Assembly (NCBI RefSeq): GCF_019430905.1
Contig: NZ_JAHYCA010000008.1
Coordinates: 62,001 to 126,000 of the forward strand
Source of the DNA: Billgrantia antri
GTDB lineage: Bacteria > Pseudomonadota > Gammaproteobacteria > Pseudomonadales > Halomonadaceae
Direction of reading: 5' to 3'
Length of the DNA stretch: 64,000 nt
This document shows positions 1 through 9,711 of this stretch, piece after piece; position 1 is the stretch's first letter, and each line of letters opens with the position of its first letter. Position numbers and translations under genes: made by a program. A model generated the notes under the pieces. The model worked only from the letters and a program-made list of their open reading frames with translations, was not told the DNA's origin and did not search any database.

Positions 1-1834
1 GCGCACCGCGCTGACTCGCCTGCCAGCGCTCGGCCTGCTGCCGCAGGACGTCGTCGATGAACTCGAGCCCGATTACGTCTTCCTGCGTGATCTCGAGCAT
101 GCGCTGCAGGCGCTGGAGGATCGCCAGACCCAGAGCCTGCCCGACGACGAGCTGGATCGCGAACGAATTTCCCTGGCTCTGGAGTTGGAGGACTGGCCGG
201 CCGTCGTGGCACGGCTCGATGAAGTGCGCGGCCGAGTGCGCCAGCACTTCGATGCAGTGATCGCCGACCCCGAGGAGGAGCTCGACGAAACGAGCGAGGC
301 GCCAGGCGAGGGCATCCTGTCGCTCGACGACTGGCGCTCACTATGGTGCGGCGAACTGGAAGCTCAGGAGGGACAGGAGTGGCTGGCCGAGGCGGGCTTC
401 GCCGAGCCCGAGGCGGCTCAGCGACGCCTTTCGACCCTGCGCCAGTCGCGCCAGGTGCAGTCCATGCAGCGCATCGGCTACGACCGTCTCGAAGCCCTGA
501 TGCCGCTGCTGCTGGATGCCGTGGCCGCCAGCGACGCCCCCGATACCGCACTCGAACGGGTACTGCCGCTGATCGAGTCGGTGCTGCGGCGCACCGCCTA
601 CCTGGCGCTTCTGCGCGAAAACCCCGAGGCGCTGAGCCACCTCATGGGACTGTGCGGCGCCAGCCCATGGATCGCCGAGCAGTTGGCTCGCTATCCGATC
701 CTGCTCGATGAGCTGCTGACCCCGGATACGCTCTATACCCCTGCCGACAAGGCGCGCCTGGCCGACGAGCTGCGCCAGGCCCTGGGACGCATTCCCGAGG
801 ACGACGAGGAGGCTCAACTCGAGGCGCTGAGGGTGTTCAAGCACGCCCACGTGCTGCGCGTCGCCGCCTCCGACATCGCCGGCACCCGCCACCTGATGAA
901 GGTGAGCGACTATCTCACCTACATCGCCGAGGTGCTGCTGGAAACGGTGGTGGGCATGGCCTGGCGCCACCTGACGCGCAAGCACGGCTATCCGTTGCGC
1001 CGCGACGGCTCGCGTGCCGGAGCCGACCCCGAGTTTCTCATCGTCGGCTACGGCAAGCTGGGCGGCATCGAGCTGGGCTACGGCTCCGACCTCGATCTGG
1101 TGTTCATCCACGATGCCGACTCCCAGGGCGAAACCGACGGCGCGCGCCCCATCGACACGCCGGTCTTCTTCACCCGCCTGGGCCAGCGCATCATCCACTT
1201 GCTCACCGCAGTGACCCCGGCTGGCACGCTCTACGAGGTGGACATGCGCCTGCGTCCCTCGGGCAACGCCGGGCTGCTGGCCACCACCCTCGAGGCCTTC
1301 GGCGAATACCAGCGCCGCGAGGCCTGGACCTGGGAGCACCAGGCGCTGGTGCGTGCGCGCGTGGTGGCCGGCCATCCGCGCCTGGCCGAAGGCTTCGATG
1401 CGGTGCGCCGCGAAATTCTCGGGCGCCAGCGCGACTGCCAGGCGCTGCGCGAGGAAGTGGTGAAGATGCGCCGGAAGATGCGCGACCACCTGGGTGGCAA
1501 GAGCGGAGAGGGAGAGTTCGACCTCAAGCATGACCCCGGCGGCATGATCGACATCGAGTTCCTGTGCCAGTTCGCGGTGCTCTCCATGGGCCACGACACG
1601 CCCGAGTTGCTGCAGTGGAGCGACAACATGCGCATCCTCGAGACACTGGAGAGCAGCGCTCGGCTGCCTGCCGAGGAGTGCCAACGCCTGCGCGAGGCCT
1701 ACCTGGCCCTGCGCAGCGCCGCTCACCGCGCCTCGCTGACCCGCCAGCCCGCCCGTGGACGCGAGGCTGAGTTTCACCAGCATCGCCAGGCGGTGATCGA
1801 TGCCTGGCAGCGGCTGCTGGAGCCTGCGGCATGA
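1..1834 (+). CDS. glnE: Glutamate-ammonia-ligase adenylyltransferase, 3' part (5' end outside window)
   Basis: This enzyme adenylylates and deadenylylates glutamine synthetase in the cytoplasm in response to PII and glutamine. The reading frame is open from base 2, so the gene enters from outside the window; an internal ATG at 185 is not the real start. About 610 residues are present, against roughly 950-980 for full-length GlnE. The nucleotidyltransferase signature of the second catalytic domain, GKLGG-IEL followed by SDLDLVF, lies near bases 1048-1107. The C-terminal part carries the conserved [12 protein letters not shown] segment near 1527-1560 and a helical tail ending in LLEPAA. The gene is intact to its stop, 40 bases before aroQ. 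Identification is secure; only the N-terminal domain cannot be inspected. Confidence 0.95.
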   Translation, partial: RTALTRLPALGLLPQDVVDELEPDYVFLRDLEHALQALEDRQTQSLPDDELDRERISLALELEDWPAVVARLDEVRGRVRQHFDAVIADPEEELDETSEAPGEGILSLDDWRSLWCGELEAQEGQEWLAEAGFAEPEAAQRRLSTLRQSRQVQSMQRIGYDRLEALMPLLLDAVAASDAPDTALERVLPLIESVLRRTAYLALLRENPEALSHLMGLCGASPWIAEQLARYPILLDELLTPDTLYTPADKARLADELRQALGRIPEDDEEAQLEALRVFKHAHVLRVAASDIAGTRHLMKVSDYLTYIAEVLLETVVGMAWRHLTRKHGYPLRRDGSRAGADPEFLIVGYGKLGGIELGYGSDLDLVFIHDADSQGETDGARPIDTPVFFTRLGQRIIHLLTAVTPAGTLYEVDMRLRPSGNAGLLATTLEAFGEYQRREAWTWEHQALVRARVVAGHPRLAEGFDAVRREILGRQRDCQALREEVVKMRRKMRDHLGGKSGEGEFDLKHDPGGMIDIEFLCQFAVLSMGHDTPELLQWSDNMRILETLESSARLPAEECQRLREAYLALRSAAHRASLTRQPARGREAEFHQHRQAVIDAWQRLLEPAA

Positions 1835-1874
1835 CGTTCACCCATGCGATTCCTTTGCCACGAGAGAGATAACG

Positions 1875-2318
1875 ATGAACAAGGTGCTGATCCTGCACGG
1901 CCCCAACCTCAACCTGTTGGGCACCCGACAGCCGGAGATCTACGGTCGCGAGACGCTGGACGACATCAACAATGCGCTATACGAGAAGGCCGCCATCAAC
2001 GGCTGGGACATCAAGGCGCTGCAGAGCAATCACGAGGGCGTGCTGATCGATGCCATCCACGCCGCCCGCGAAGACGGCACCGTGGCGATCATTATCAACC
2101 CCGCCGCCTTTACCCATACCTCGGTGGCGATCCTCGACGCGCTCAACGCCTTCGAGGGCAAGGTGATCGAGGTGCACCTCTCCAACGTGCACAAGCGCGA
2201 GAGCTTCCGCCACCACTCCTACGTCTCGCTGCGCGCCGACGGCGTCATCGCCGGGCTCGGCAGCCAGGGCTACCTTGCCGCGCTGGACGCCGTGATTCGC
2301 GCCGCCGAGCGCACCTGA
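1875..2318 (+). CDS. aroQ: Type II 3-dehydroquinate dehydratase
   Basis: It converts 3-dehydroquinate to 3-dehydroshikimate in the shikimate pathway. The 147-residue product has the usual size of the dodecameric type II enzyme. Visible family motifs are [10 protein letters not shown] near the N terminus, with the mobile-loop Tyr in EIYGRETL, the [13 protein letters not shown] segment, [17 protein letters not shown] with the catalytic His, and a final GLGSQGY. I chose the ATG at 1875 over an upstream in-frame ATG at 1800 because the protein begins [11 protein letters not shown] as expected and is preceded by GAGAGAGAT. The upstream ATG lies inside glnE. It follows glnE by 40 bases and may be co-transcribed. 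Confidence 0.95.
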   Translation: MNKVLILHGPNLNLLGTRQPEIYGRETLDDINNALYEKAAINGWDIKALQSNHEGVLIDAIHAAREDGTVAIIINPAAFTHTSVAILDALNAFEGKVIEVHLSNVHKRESFRHHSYVSLRADGVIAGLGSQGYLAALDAVIRAAERT

Positions 2319-2371
2319 GCCGGCCCCGCTGACGTGCCCTTCCCACGCCAGCGGGCCTTGGCATGACCCCA

Positions 2372-2878
2372 TTAGAGTAACGAGTCGATCAGCTCGCGAT
2401 TGACGAGTAGCGTCTCGTGGGTGACGAGCAGGTGGTTGTTGAACTCGTCGAGCTGCCCGTCGCCCTGAGGGCGGTTCTGCTCCAGGTACTCGATCGCGGC
2501 CACATGCAGTTCCATCTGGTAGGAAAGAAAGGTCTCGTCGAACGCTTCACCTTCCAATTCGCCTAATGCTTCGAAGGCGTCCCGGTCATGCAGGGCGTGC
2601 TCGTCATGCGGGGTGTCGCCGTCCTCGCTGGCCTCGGCCAGCCACTCGTCGAGAATGGCGTGGTCGCGCCGCAGGGTGTTGGCCAATTGGACGACTTCGT
2701 CACCTTCGGCACGCTCCTCGGCGAGCTCCGCCAGGTCGGCCTGGTGCTGGTGCAGGGCGCGCAGGCTGGCCTGGATCGCTTCGCGATCATCGCTCTCCTG
2801 CGCCAGTGCCATTCCTGCCAGCAAGCAGACCAGTACCACCCCCAGGATGATCGATTCCTTCGAGAGAAAGATTTTCAT
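2372..2878 (-). CDS. Secreted DUF4142-like helical protein
   Basis: The 168-residue product starts MKIFLS and has a clear signal peptide (hydrophobic residues 9-25, cleavage expected after ALA near residue 26), so it is probably periplasmic. The mature part is acidic and helical. RRDHAILDEWL and FDETFLSYQMELHVAAIEYLE resemble the two helices of DUF4142 proteins, which have unknown or stress-linked roles. The start at 2878 is supported by GGGAG 8 bases upstream and by the signal peptide; an in-frame extension to 3094 would put the signal peptide inside the protein. It is divergent from the nap operon. Membership in DUF4142 is my reading of the pattern and was not checked against a profile. Confidence 0.75.
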   Translation of the reverse strand: MKIFLSKESIILGVVLVCLLAGMALAQESDDREAIQASLRALHQHQADLAELAEERAEGDEVVQLANTLRRDHAILDEWLAEASEDGDTPHDEHALHDRDAFEALGELEGEAFDETFLSYQMELHVAAIEYLEQNRPQGDGQLDEFNNHLLVTHETLLVNRELIDSLL

Positions 2879-2987
2879 TCCGTTGCTCCCGCTTGTTGCC
2901 TGAATGATGAGCGAGTTCGAATCCGGTTTGCGCAATATCTCTTTGCTTCCTACGGTAGTACAAGACGTCTCGCTCTGGTGCCGATTC

Positions 2988-3191
2988 ATGCAAAGAACCG
3001 TCGACAATTCCAGCCGCAAGCGCAAGCCACAGACGCCCGAAGAGCGGCAGGAGAAGAAGCGGGAGCTGCTGGTGTTCCTGTTCCTCGCCGGCATCCTGTT
3101 TCCGATTCTTGCCGTCCTCGTAGTCTCGGGCTACGGCTTCGCCGTTTGGATCTTCCAGATCTTTGCCGGACCTCCCGGTCCGCCCAGCTAG
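2988..3191 (+). CDS. napE: Periplasmic nitrate reductase membrane subunit NapE
   Basis: NapE is a small inner-membrane protein of unsettled function encoded with periplasmic nitrate reductases. The 67-residue product has a charged N-terminal half, then the family hallmark KKRELLVFLFLAG, a single hydrophobic span near residues 30-55, and the terminal IFAGPPGPP. The start at ATG 2988 gives a typical length, but no strong ribosome site precedes it; an in-frame ATG at 2904 is possible. It is the first gene of napEFDABC, transcribed divergently from the secreted protein gene at 2878. Confidence 0.85.
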   Translation: MQRTVDNSSRKRKPQTPEERQEKKRELLVFLFLAGILFPILAVLVVSGYGFAVWIFQIFAGPPGPPS

Positions 3192-3273
3192 CGGGCCGAG
3201 AGATAGATAAGGAAAACGGAATAAGAAAAATCACGAAACAGAATTGAAATAACAAAGACCGTGGAGAACCGAA

Positions 3274-3810
3274 ATGGGCGTGGAACCCTCGCGGCGGGCG
3301 CTGCTCAAGGGGCGCCTCGAATACCCCTCTGTGCTGCGGCCACCCTGGGCCCGTGACGAGCCAAAATTTCTGGGAAATTGCAGCCAGTGTGGCGACTGTT
3401 TCCAGGCCTGCGAAACCGAGATTATCGTGCGCGATGCGGCCGGTTTTCCGCAGGTTGACTTCCGGCTGGGCGAGTGCACTTTCTGTCGTGCCTGCGTCGA
3501 AGCCTGCGAGGAAGACGCCTTTCGCGACCCCGAGCGCGACCACCCTTGGCGACACGTTGCGGCCATCGGGCCGGCATGCCTGGGGCCGCAGGGAGTCTAC
3601 TGCCGCAGCTGTGGCGAGAGCTGCAAAGCCGGCGCGATCCACTTCTCTTTCAATGCCCAGCGCGTGCCGGAACCCACGGTCGACAGCGAGGCGTGCAACG
3701 GCTGCGGCGCCTGCGTATCGGTATGCCCCACCCAGGCGGTAGCGATCGACCCGCCGAGCACGAGTCATTCCCCCCGCCTACAGACCGCCCGCTTTGAGGA
3801 GGAGACATGA
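3274..3810 (+). CDS. napF: Ferredoxin-type protein NapF
   Basis: NapF is a cytoplasmic iron-sulfur protein that interacts with NapA, probably in cofactor loading before export. The 178-residue protein shows three CxxCxxC-type clusters: CSQCGDCFQAC, CTFCRACVEAC and CNGCGACVSVC, plus further cysteines in YCRSCGESC. The N terminus MGVEPSRRALLKG is typical. A GGAG sequence sits 8 bases before the ATG. Its stop overlaps the napD start by four bases, indicating translational coupling. Confidence 0.93.
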   Translation: MGVEPSRRALLKGRLEYPSVLRPPWARDEPKFLGNCSQCGDCFQACETEIIVRDAAGFPQVDFRLGECTFCRACVEACEEDAFRDPERDHPWRHVAAIGPACLGPQGVYCRSCGESCKAGAIHFSFNAQRVPEPTVDSEACNGCGACVSVCPTQAVAIDPPSTSHSPRLQTARFEEET

Positions 3811-4103
3811 ACGCTCAGGTGCATATCTCGAGCCTGATCGTGCAGCTTCAGCCGGAGCGCATCGAGGAGGTCAGCCAGCACTGTCAGGCCCATCCGGGCG
3901 TCGAGGTCCACGCCAAGGACCCGTGCGGCAAGATGGTGCTGGTTCTGGAGACGGCGGGACAGCGTGAGATCGTGACATTCATTGAAGGGTTGCAGCAGGC
4001 GCCCGGCGTGCTGTCGGTGAGCCTGGTCTATCACCATGCGGAGAGCGCCGACGAACTGGACAGGGAGATGGAGGAGATGAGCTATGACGCTGACGCGACG
4101 TGA
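3807..4103 (+). CDS. napD: NapD chaperone for periplasmic nitrate reductase
   Basis: NapD binds the twin-arginine signal peptide of NapA and holds it back until the cofactor is inserted. The 98-residue ferredoxin-fold protein has the usual VHISSLIVQ start, [19 protein letters not shown] core and [11 protein letters not shown] end. It overlaps napF by four bases and its last 20 bases overlap napA, so all three are translationally coupled in a tight operon. Confidence 0.92.
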   Translation: MNAQVHISSLIVQLQPERIEEVSQHCQAHPGVEVHAKDPCGKMVLVLETAGQREIVTFIEGLQQAPGVLSVSLVYHHAESADELDREMEEMSYDADAT

Positions 4104-6579
4104 CTTCATCAAGGCCACGGCGGCGACCACGGCCACCGCGGCGGCAGGGATCAGCACAACCGGCCAGGCACAGAACGTGGTTACCGACGCCAGCCAGTCG
4201 CAGTTGAAGTGGTCCAAGGCGCCGTGCCGCTTCTGCGGCGTGGGCTGCGGGGTCAACGTGGCGACGCGCGACAACCAGGTGGTGGCCACCCACGCCGATA
4301 TCAACGCCCCGGTCAATCGCGGCGTCAACTGCATCAAGGGCTACTTCCTGTCCAAGATCATGTATGGCGAGGACCGCCTGACCCAGCCGCTGCTGCGCAA
4401 GCGCAACGGCGTCTACGACAAGGAGGGCGAGTTCACCCCGGTGAGCTGGGACGAGGCCTTCGACGTCATGGCCGACAAGTACAAGGCCGTGCTGCGCGAG
4501 AAGGGCCCCCAGGGCATCGGCATGTTCGGCTCCGGCCAGTGGACGGTGTGGGAGGGCTATGCCGCCAACAAGCTGATGAAGGCGGGCTTCCGCTCCAACC
4601 ATATCGATCCCAATGCGCGCCACTGCATGGCCTCGGCAGTGGCCGGATTCATCCGCACCTTCGGCATGGATGAACCGATGGGCTGCTACGACGACATCGA
4701 GGCGGCGGATGCCTTCGTGCTGTGGGGCTCCAACATGGCCGAGATGCACCCCATCCTGTGGACGCGTGTGACCGACCGCCGACTCTCGGCGCCACACGTC
4801 AAGGTAGCGGTGCTCTCGACCTTCGAGCATCGCTCATTCGAACTGGCCGACATGCCGATGGTGTTCACGCCCCAGGCCGACCTGGCGATCCTCAACTACA
4901 TCCAGCGCTACATCATCGAAAACGACCGGGTTAACTGGGACTTCGTCAACAAGCACGTACGCTTCAAGGAGGGTAACACCCTGATCGGCTACGGCCTGCG
5001 ACCCGAGCACCGGCTGGAGCTAATGGCGGACAACGCTGCCGACCCGGGCGGTGCCAAGGACATCGACTTCGAGCGCTACCGGGAATTCCTTCAGCAGTAC
5101 GATGCCGACACTGTCACCGAAATCTCGGGTGTGCCCAAGCGGCGGCTCGACGAACTCGCCGAACTCTACGCCGATCCCGACACCCGGGTGATGTCATTCT
5201 GGACCATGGGGTTCAACCAGCACACCCGCGGGGTCTGGGCAAACAACATGATCTACAACATCCACCTGCTGACCGGAAAGATCTCGACGCCGGGCAACAG
5301 CCCCTTCTCACTGACCGGGCAGCCCTCGGCCTGCGGCACCGCACGCGAGGTAGGCACCTTCGCCCACCGCCTGCCGGCGGATATGGTGGTGAACAACCCA
5401 GGGCACCGGGCATTCGCCGAAAAGATCTGGAAGGTACCCGAGGGCACCATCCAGGCACAGCCCGGCGCGCATGCGGTGCTGCAGAACCGCATGCTCAATG
5501 ACGGCGAGATCAATGCCTATTGGGTGCAGTGCAACAACAATGTCCAGGCGGCGGCCAACATGGTCGAGGAGACCTACCCCGGCTACCGCAACCCGGACAA
5601 CTTCATCGTCGTCTCGGATGCCTACCCCACCGTGACCGCAGAACTGGCCGACCTGATTCTGCCTACTGCCATGTGGGTCGAGAAGGAGGGCGCCTACGGC
5701 AACGCCGAGCGGCGTACCCAGTTCTGGCACCAACTGGTCGAAGCACCAGGCGAGGCGCGTTCCGACCTATGGCAGCTGATGGAATTCTCCAAGCGCTTCA
5801 CCACCGACGAGGTGTGGCCCCAGGAGATGCTCGACGCCAACCCTGAGTACAAGGGACGTAGCCTGTTCGACGTGCTGTGGCGCAATGGTCAGGTCGACGC
5901 GTATGCCTTGGAAGAACTCGACGATGAGTACGCCAACCAAGAGGCGGAGCACTTCGGCTTCTACGTCCAGAAAGGGCTGTTCGAGGAGTACGCCAAGTTC
6001 GGCCGCGGCAAGGCCCACGACCTGGCGCCCTTCGATGTCTACCACACGACCACTGGGTTGCGCTGGCCGGTGGTCGACGGCAAAGAGACCCGCTGGCGCT
6101 ATAACGGCGAGTATGACCCTTATGTCGAGGAGGGTCGTGACATTCAGTTCTACGGCCATCCCGACGGCAAGGCGGTGATCTTTGCCGTACCCTACGAGCC
6201 GCCCGCCGAGTCGCCCAACGAGGAGTATCCCATGTGGCTGGTCACCGGCCGGGTGCTCGAGCACTGGCACTCCGGCTCGATGACCCGGCGCGTGCCCGAG
6301 CTGCATCGCGCCTTCCCCCAGGCGGTGGTCTACCTGCATCCCGAGGACGCGCGTCAGCTTGGCGTGCGCCGCGGCAGCGAGGTGCGCATCGTCAGCGCCC
6401 GCGGCGAGATGAACTCCCGTGTCGAGACCCGCGGGCGCAATCGCATGCCCAGGGGGCTGGTGTTCGTGCCCTGGTTCGACGCCAGCCAACTGATCAACAA
6501 GGTCACGCTGGATGCCACCGACCCCATTTCCAAGCAGACGGACTTCAAGAAGTGCGCCTGCCGGATCGAGCCGGTCTAG
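4084..6579 (+). CDS. napA: Periplasmic nitrate reductase catalytic subunit NapA
   Basis: NapA reduces nitrate to nitrite in the periplasm with a bis-MGD molybdenum centre and one [4Fe-4S] cluster. The 831-residue length matches the family. A twin-arginine signal TRRDFIKA starts at residue 4. The cluster ligands are [12 protein letters not shown] followed by the Cys of GVNCIKGY, and the molybdenum Cys lies in NARHCMASA. The C-terminal dinucleotide-binding domain includes [15 protein letters not shown]. It begins inside the end of napD and is followed after 13 bases by napB. No interruption was seen, so nitrate respiration or redox balancing should be functional. Confidence 0.97.
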   Translation: MTLTRRDFIKATAATTATAAAGISTTGQAQNVVTDASQSQLKWSKAPCRFCGVGCGVNVATRDNQVVATHADINAPVNRGVNCIKGYFLSKIMYGEDRLTQPLLRKRNGVYDKEGEFTPVSWDEAFDVMADKYKAVLREKGPQGIGMFGSGQWTVWEGYAANKLMKAGFRSNHIDPNARHCMASAVAGFIRTFGMDEPMGCYDDIEAADAFVLWGSNMAEMHPILWTRVTDRRLSAPHVKVAVLSTFEHRSFELADMPMVFTPQADLAILNYIQRYIIENDRVNWDFVNKHVRFKEGNTLIGYGLRPEHRLELMADNAADPGGAKDIDFERYREFLQQYDADTVTEISGVPKRRLDELAELYADPDTRVMSFWTMGFNQHTRGVWANNMIYNIHLLTGKISTPGNSPFSLTGQPSACGTAREVGTFAHRLPADMVVNNPGHRAFAEKIWKVPEGTIQAQPGAHAVLQNRMLNDGEINAYWVQCNNNVQAAANMVEETYPGYRNPDNFIVVSDAYPTVTAELADLILPTAMWVEKEGAYGNAERRTQFWHQLVEAPGEARSDLWQLMEFSKRFTTDEVWPQEMLDANPEYKGRSLFDVLWRNGQVDAYALEELDDEYANQEAEHFGFYVQKGLFEEYAKFGRGKAHDLAPFDVYHTTTGLRWPVVDGKETRWRYNGEYDPYVEEGRDIQFYGHPDGKAVIFAVPYEPPAESPNEEYPMWLVTGRVLEHWHSGSMTRRVPELHRAFPQAVVYLHPEDARQLGVRRGSEVRIVSARGEMNSRVETRGRNRMPRGLVFVPWFDASQLINKVTLDATDPISKQTDFKKCACRIEPV

Positions 6580-6592
6580 GGAGGGAAGCACG

Positions 6593-7057
6593 ATGCGTAC
6601 TATTACTACCGCTATCGCCATCGCTGTGCTGGCGATCAGCCTGGGAGTGCTCGCCCAGGAGGGCGAACTCGATGCCCTGCGCGGCCACGTGCCGCTGCTC
6701 GAGGAGCGCACTCCCGAACCGCTCTACGACGTGGTGAACGACGACCAGCGGCGAGTCCGCGCCTACCCGATGCAGCCGCCGACCATTCCGCACAAGATCG
6801 ACAACTATCAGGTCGACCTCAACGCCAACCGCTGCATGAGCTGCCACAGCCGGCAGCGGGTCGGCGATACCCAGGCGCCGATGATCAGCGTGACCCACTA
6901 CATGGACCGCGACGGCAACTTCCTCGCCGAACTCTCGCCGCGCCGCTACTTCTGCAATCAGTGCCACGTGCCGCAGACGGAGGCGCCACTGACGGTCGAG
7001 AACCGCTTCGTCGACATTGCCGAAATCCTCCGCCAACCACGCGAGACGGAAGAGTGA
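6593..7057 (+). CDS. napB: Diheme cytochrome c subunit NapB
   Basis: NapB carries electrons from NapC to NapA in the periplasm. The 154-residue product has a cleavable signal (residues 1-22, ending near VLAQ) and exactly two heme-binding motifs, CMSCH and CNQCH, with the usual [10 protein letters not shown] segment before them. The ATG at 6593 follows GGGAGGGAAG at good spacing and gives the signal peptide; an in-frame ATG at 6512 lies within napA. It is followed after 10 bases by napC. Confidence 0.95.
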   Translation: MRTITTAIAIAVLAISLGVLAQEGELDALRGHVPLLEERTPEPLYDVVNDDQRRVRAYPMQPPTIPHKIDNYQVDLNANRCMSCHSRQRVGDTQAPMISVTHYMDRDGNFLAELSPRRYFCNQCHVPQTEAPLTVENRFVDIAEILRQPRETEE

Positions 7058-7067
7058 GGTCCGCTGC

Positions 7068-7670
7068 ATGATCCAACGTATCAAGAACCTGCTCTCGGTC
7101 TTCTGGCGTATCTTCAACTCGCCCAGCGGCTACTTCAGCCTGGGGTTCCTTACCGTGGGGGGCTTCATCGGCGGGGTGCTGTTCTGGGGCGGCTTCAACA
7201 CCGCCATGGAGGCGACCAATACTGAGCGGTTCTGTATCAGCTGCCACGAGATGCGCGCCAACGTCTACGAGGAGATCCAGCCCACCATACACTTCACCAA
7301 CCGTTCGGGGGTGCGGGCGGTTTGCTCGGACTGTCACGTGCCGCACGACTGGACCGACAAGATCGCGCGCAAGATGCAGGCCTCGAAGGAGGTATGGGGC
7401 AAGATCTTCGGCACCATCAACACCCGCGAGAAGTTCCTCGACCATCGCCTGGAGATGGCCTCCCGCGAGTGGCGCCGCTTCGAAGCCAACGACTCGTTGG
7501 AGTGCCGCAACTGCCACGACGAGGACGCCATGGACTTCACCCGACAGAGTTCCAGGGCCGCTGATGCGCACCGGCGGGGGTTGATCAACGGCGACGCCAC
7601 CTGCATCACCTGCCACAAGGGCATCGCCCACGAGCTGCCCGACATGGCCGGCGTCGAGGGTTGGGAGTGA
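7068..7670 (+). CDS. napC: Membrane tetraheme cytochrome c NapC
   Basis: NapC is the NapC/NirT-family quinol dehydrogenase that feeds NapB. The 200-residue protein has one N-terminal membrane anchor (about residues 20-42, [19 protein letters not shown]) and four heme motifs in order: CISCH, CSDCH, CRNCH and CITCH. The ATG at 7068 gives the expected N terminus MIQRIKNLL. It is the last gene of the nap operon; no napG or napH is present, as in other napEFDABC systems. Downstream the gene content switches to aromatic catabolism. Confidence 0.95.
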   Translation: MIQRIKNLLSVFWRIFNSPSGYFSLGFLTVGGFIGGVLFWGGFNTAMEATNTERFCISCHEMRANVYEEIQPTIHFTNRSGVRAVCSDCHVPHDWTDKIARKMQASKEVWGKIFGTINTREKFLDHRLEMASREWRRFEANDSLECRNCHDEDAMDFTRQSSRAADAHRRGLINGDATCITCHKGIAHELPDMAGVEGWE

Positions 7671-7734
7671 GCAATGCATCGGCACTAGTAGACCTGCGGC
7701 CGACGCATCGACACGCGGCGATCGCGACTTGGAT

Positions 7735-8691
7735 TCAGTGGCTTGGTAGCAGGCCGGCTTGACTCATCCCCCAGATGGCCACGCTCAGTGTCACGAAAGC
7801 GGCCAGCGTGGCCACCATCAAGGCGGCGGCACTGACGCCTGCCATGCCATAGCGATGACCGAGCAACGGATACACGCTGATCATCGGGGCACAGGCAAAC
7901 AGCAGGGCACCGGCCATCATGGCGGGATCGGCCTGCGGCATCACCAGAAACAGCCCCAGCACTGCCAGTGGATGGAAGATCAGCTTACCAGCGACGATCT
8001 GACCAACATCTGCCAGCATGCCGCGCACCCGCAGGCCGAAAAGGGTACCGCCGATCACGAACAGTGCTGCCGGGCCGGCGGCATTGGCCAGCATGTCGAT
8101 CATTTGAACCAGCGGGCCGGGCAAGGATGTTCCCGTCACGGCCAGTAGCAGCCCTGTCGCCAGGCCGGCCAGGATCGGATTGCGGATCAAGCGCAGGAGG
8201 GTTTTACGCGCCACGCTGCCGATCCCTCTACCGCTCTGGCGCCCGGCCTCGGCCAGGATCAGTGCCGCCGGTATGATCAACAGATTCTCGATCAGAAAAT
8301 TGAGCGCCATGATGACCGCCGCCGGAGAGACGCCAAGCACCATGGCGGCAACGGGATAGCCGATGAAGCCGCTGTTGGAAGCGGACATGCCCAAAGCGTG
8401 CAAGGCGCCTTCACTGAGCGGTTTGCCCTGCAGGCCCACGGTGAGCATTAAGGCAAAAGCGAACACCGCCACCGAGCCCAGGCCATAGGCCAGCAGGTAG
8501 GGAGTATTCAGCACCTGGTCGAGAGGGTTTTGCGTCAGTGCCCGGATAACCAAAGCGGGCAGGGCGAAGTAGAGCACGAAAGTAGCCACGCCTTGCAACT
8601 GCTCCCGGTTCACCAACCGGGCACCCATGGCCAGGTAGCCGGTGCCGATCAGCAGGAAGATCGGCGTGGTGATAGCGAGTATCTCGAGCAT
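7735..8691 (-). CDS. AEC (auxin efflux carrier) family transporter
   Basis: The 318-residue protein is an inner-membrane carrier of the AEC/bile-acid:Na symporter-like group: about ten hydrophobic segments, the N-terminal pattern ITTPIFLLIGTGYLAM, FVLYFALPALVIRAL, and the conserved NSGFIGYPVAAMVLG. Family members move organic anions such as malate or malonate; the substrate here is unknown. It lies 75 bases downstream of pcaR on the same strand, so it may be read from the pcaR promoter, which would link it to aromatic acid or dicarboxylate transport (inference). A GGAG site precedes the ATG at 8691. Confidence 0.85.
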   Translation of the reverse strand: MLEILAITTPIFLLIGTGYLAMGARLVNREQLQGVATFVLYFALPALVIRALTQNPLDQVLNTPYLLAYGLGSVAVFAFALMLTVGLQGKPLSEGALHALGMSASNSGFIGYPVAAMVLGVSPAAVIMALNFLIENLLIIPAALILAEAGRQSGRGIGSVARKTLLRLIRNPILAGLATGLLLAVTGTSLPGPLVQMIDMLANAAGPAALFVIGGTLFGLRVRGMLADVGQIVAGKLIFHPLAVLGLFLVMPQADPAMMAGALLFACAPMISVYPLLGHRYGMAGVSAAALMVATLAAFVTLSVAIWGMSQAGLLPSH

Positions 8692-8766
8692 TCGGGCTCC
8701 GTGCCAGGGCAGCTACGGCTGGCCGGGGGGCGATCCCGGTCGGCCGTGTTCATGATGGTGGGCGGG

Positions 8767-9552
8767 TCAACTGATGGTGGTACGGATATCACGCGCCTTC
8801 TGCTGCAACAGCGGCAGGTACTCCTTCATCAAGGTATCGAGATCCACCCGGGCGGCGTTGGTGCTGATGTTGATGGCGCCCAGCAGCTTGCCGTTGGCGT
8901 CGAAGGCCGGCACGGCGAGCGAGCGCAGCCCTGAATCCAGCTCCTGATCGGCAATGGCGTAGCCTTGCTGGCGCACCTTGAGGATGCACTTCTTCAGTGC
9001 TGACTTGTCGGTCACGGTCTTGTCGGTGTAGCGCGTAAGCGTAACCCGCTCCAGGAAGGCGTCGAGCTCGGCATCGGGAAGCTGGGCCAGCAGAGCACGC
9101 CCCATCGAGGTGTGGGCGGCGGGCAGCCGGGTACCCACGGAGAGGGTGATCGCCATCAGCCGGTGGCGGGCCGAGGAGCGCGCCACGTAGGTGACCTCGT
9201 CGCCGTCGAGCACGCCCAGCGAGGAGGATTCGCCGCTCTCGGCGGTGATGTCCTCCAGCACCTGCTGGATCACGCTACGATAGTTGTTGGCGGAGAGAAA
9301 CGCATAGCCAAGCTGCAGCACCCGCGGGGCCAGTTCGAAGTTGCGGCCCTGCTTGCGCACGTAGCCAAGGGCATGCAGCGTGAGCAGGAAGCGCCGGGCG
9401 CGGGCGCGGTTCATGCCGGTACGGCTGGCGACCTCGCTAAGCGTCATGCGCGGGTGAGCATCGTCAAAGGCCAGGATCACCTCCAGGCCGCTGGCCAGGG
9501 CGGTAACGAAGTCCCGGTCGTCCGGGCTGAGAACCTCTTCCTCGGGTGTCAT
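8767..9552 (-). CDS. pcaR: IclR-family regulator of the pca genes, PcaR/PcaU-like
   Basis: This 261-residue IclR-family protein has an N-terminal winged helix (about residues 15-75, with LSEVASRTGMNRARARRFL) and a C-terminal effector domain (RLPAAHTSMGRALLA, DQELDSGLRSLAVP). IclR proteins of this subgroup (PcaR, PcaU, PobR, CatR) respond to beta-ketoadipate, protocatechuate or related acids. It is divergent from pcaB, and a palindrome TTCG-N5-CGAA lies between them. I chose the ATG at 9552, preceded by GGGAAAG; a TTG 48 bases upstream is less likely. The operator resembles the Pseudomonas PcaR site, which supports PcaR over other IclR proteins. Confidence 0.85.
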   Translation of the reverse strand: MTPEEEVLSPDDRDFVTALASGLEVILAFDDAHPRMTLSEVASRTGMNRARARRFLLTLHALGYVRKQGRNFELAPRVLQLGYAFLSANNYRSVIQQVLEDITAESGESSSLGVLDGDEVTYVARSSARHRLMAITLSVGTRLPAAHTSMGRALLAQLPDAELDAFLERVTLTRYTDKTVTDKSALKKCILKVRQQGYAIADQELDSGLRSLAVPAFDANGKLLGAINISTNAARVDLDTLMKEYLPLLQQKARDIRTTIS

Positions 9553-9612
9553 TTCTTTCCCGTCTTGTCCTTTGTGAGTTGCTCCATCGGAGCCCTTCAA
9601 TCTAGCATAATG

Positions 9613-9625
9613 TTCGAATTGCGAA
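9613..9625. promoter_or_regulatory. PcaR-type operator, pcaR/pcaB intergenic
   Basis: TTCG-AATTG-CGAA, extended to 7-base arms (ATGTTCG / CGAACAT). It lies between the divergent pcaR and pcaB genes. The half-site and spacing fit the reported Pseudomonas PcaR site GTTCGATAATCGCAC. A weak further half (TACG) begins 19 bases to the right at 9632. Confidence 0.7.
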
Positions 9626-9711
9626 CATATGTACGACTATGGGTTAAGCTAAGACCTGAGCCTAGGTCTTGAGACTGAGCATGAGCCAGCCCTTTCTACG
9701 GAGAGCATGAT

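Noticed and set aside
341-1783. Long minus-strand open frame inside glnE (480 codons)
   Set aside because: It is the antisense shadow of a conserved glnE frame in GC-rich DNA; composition is low-complexity and no family is visible.
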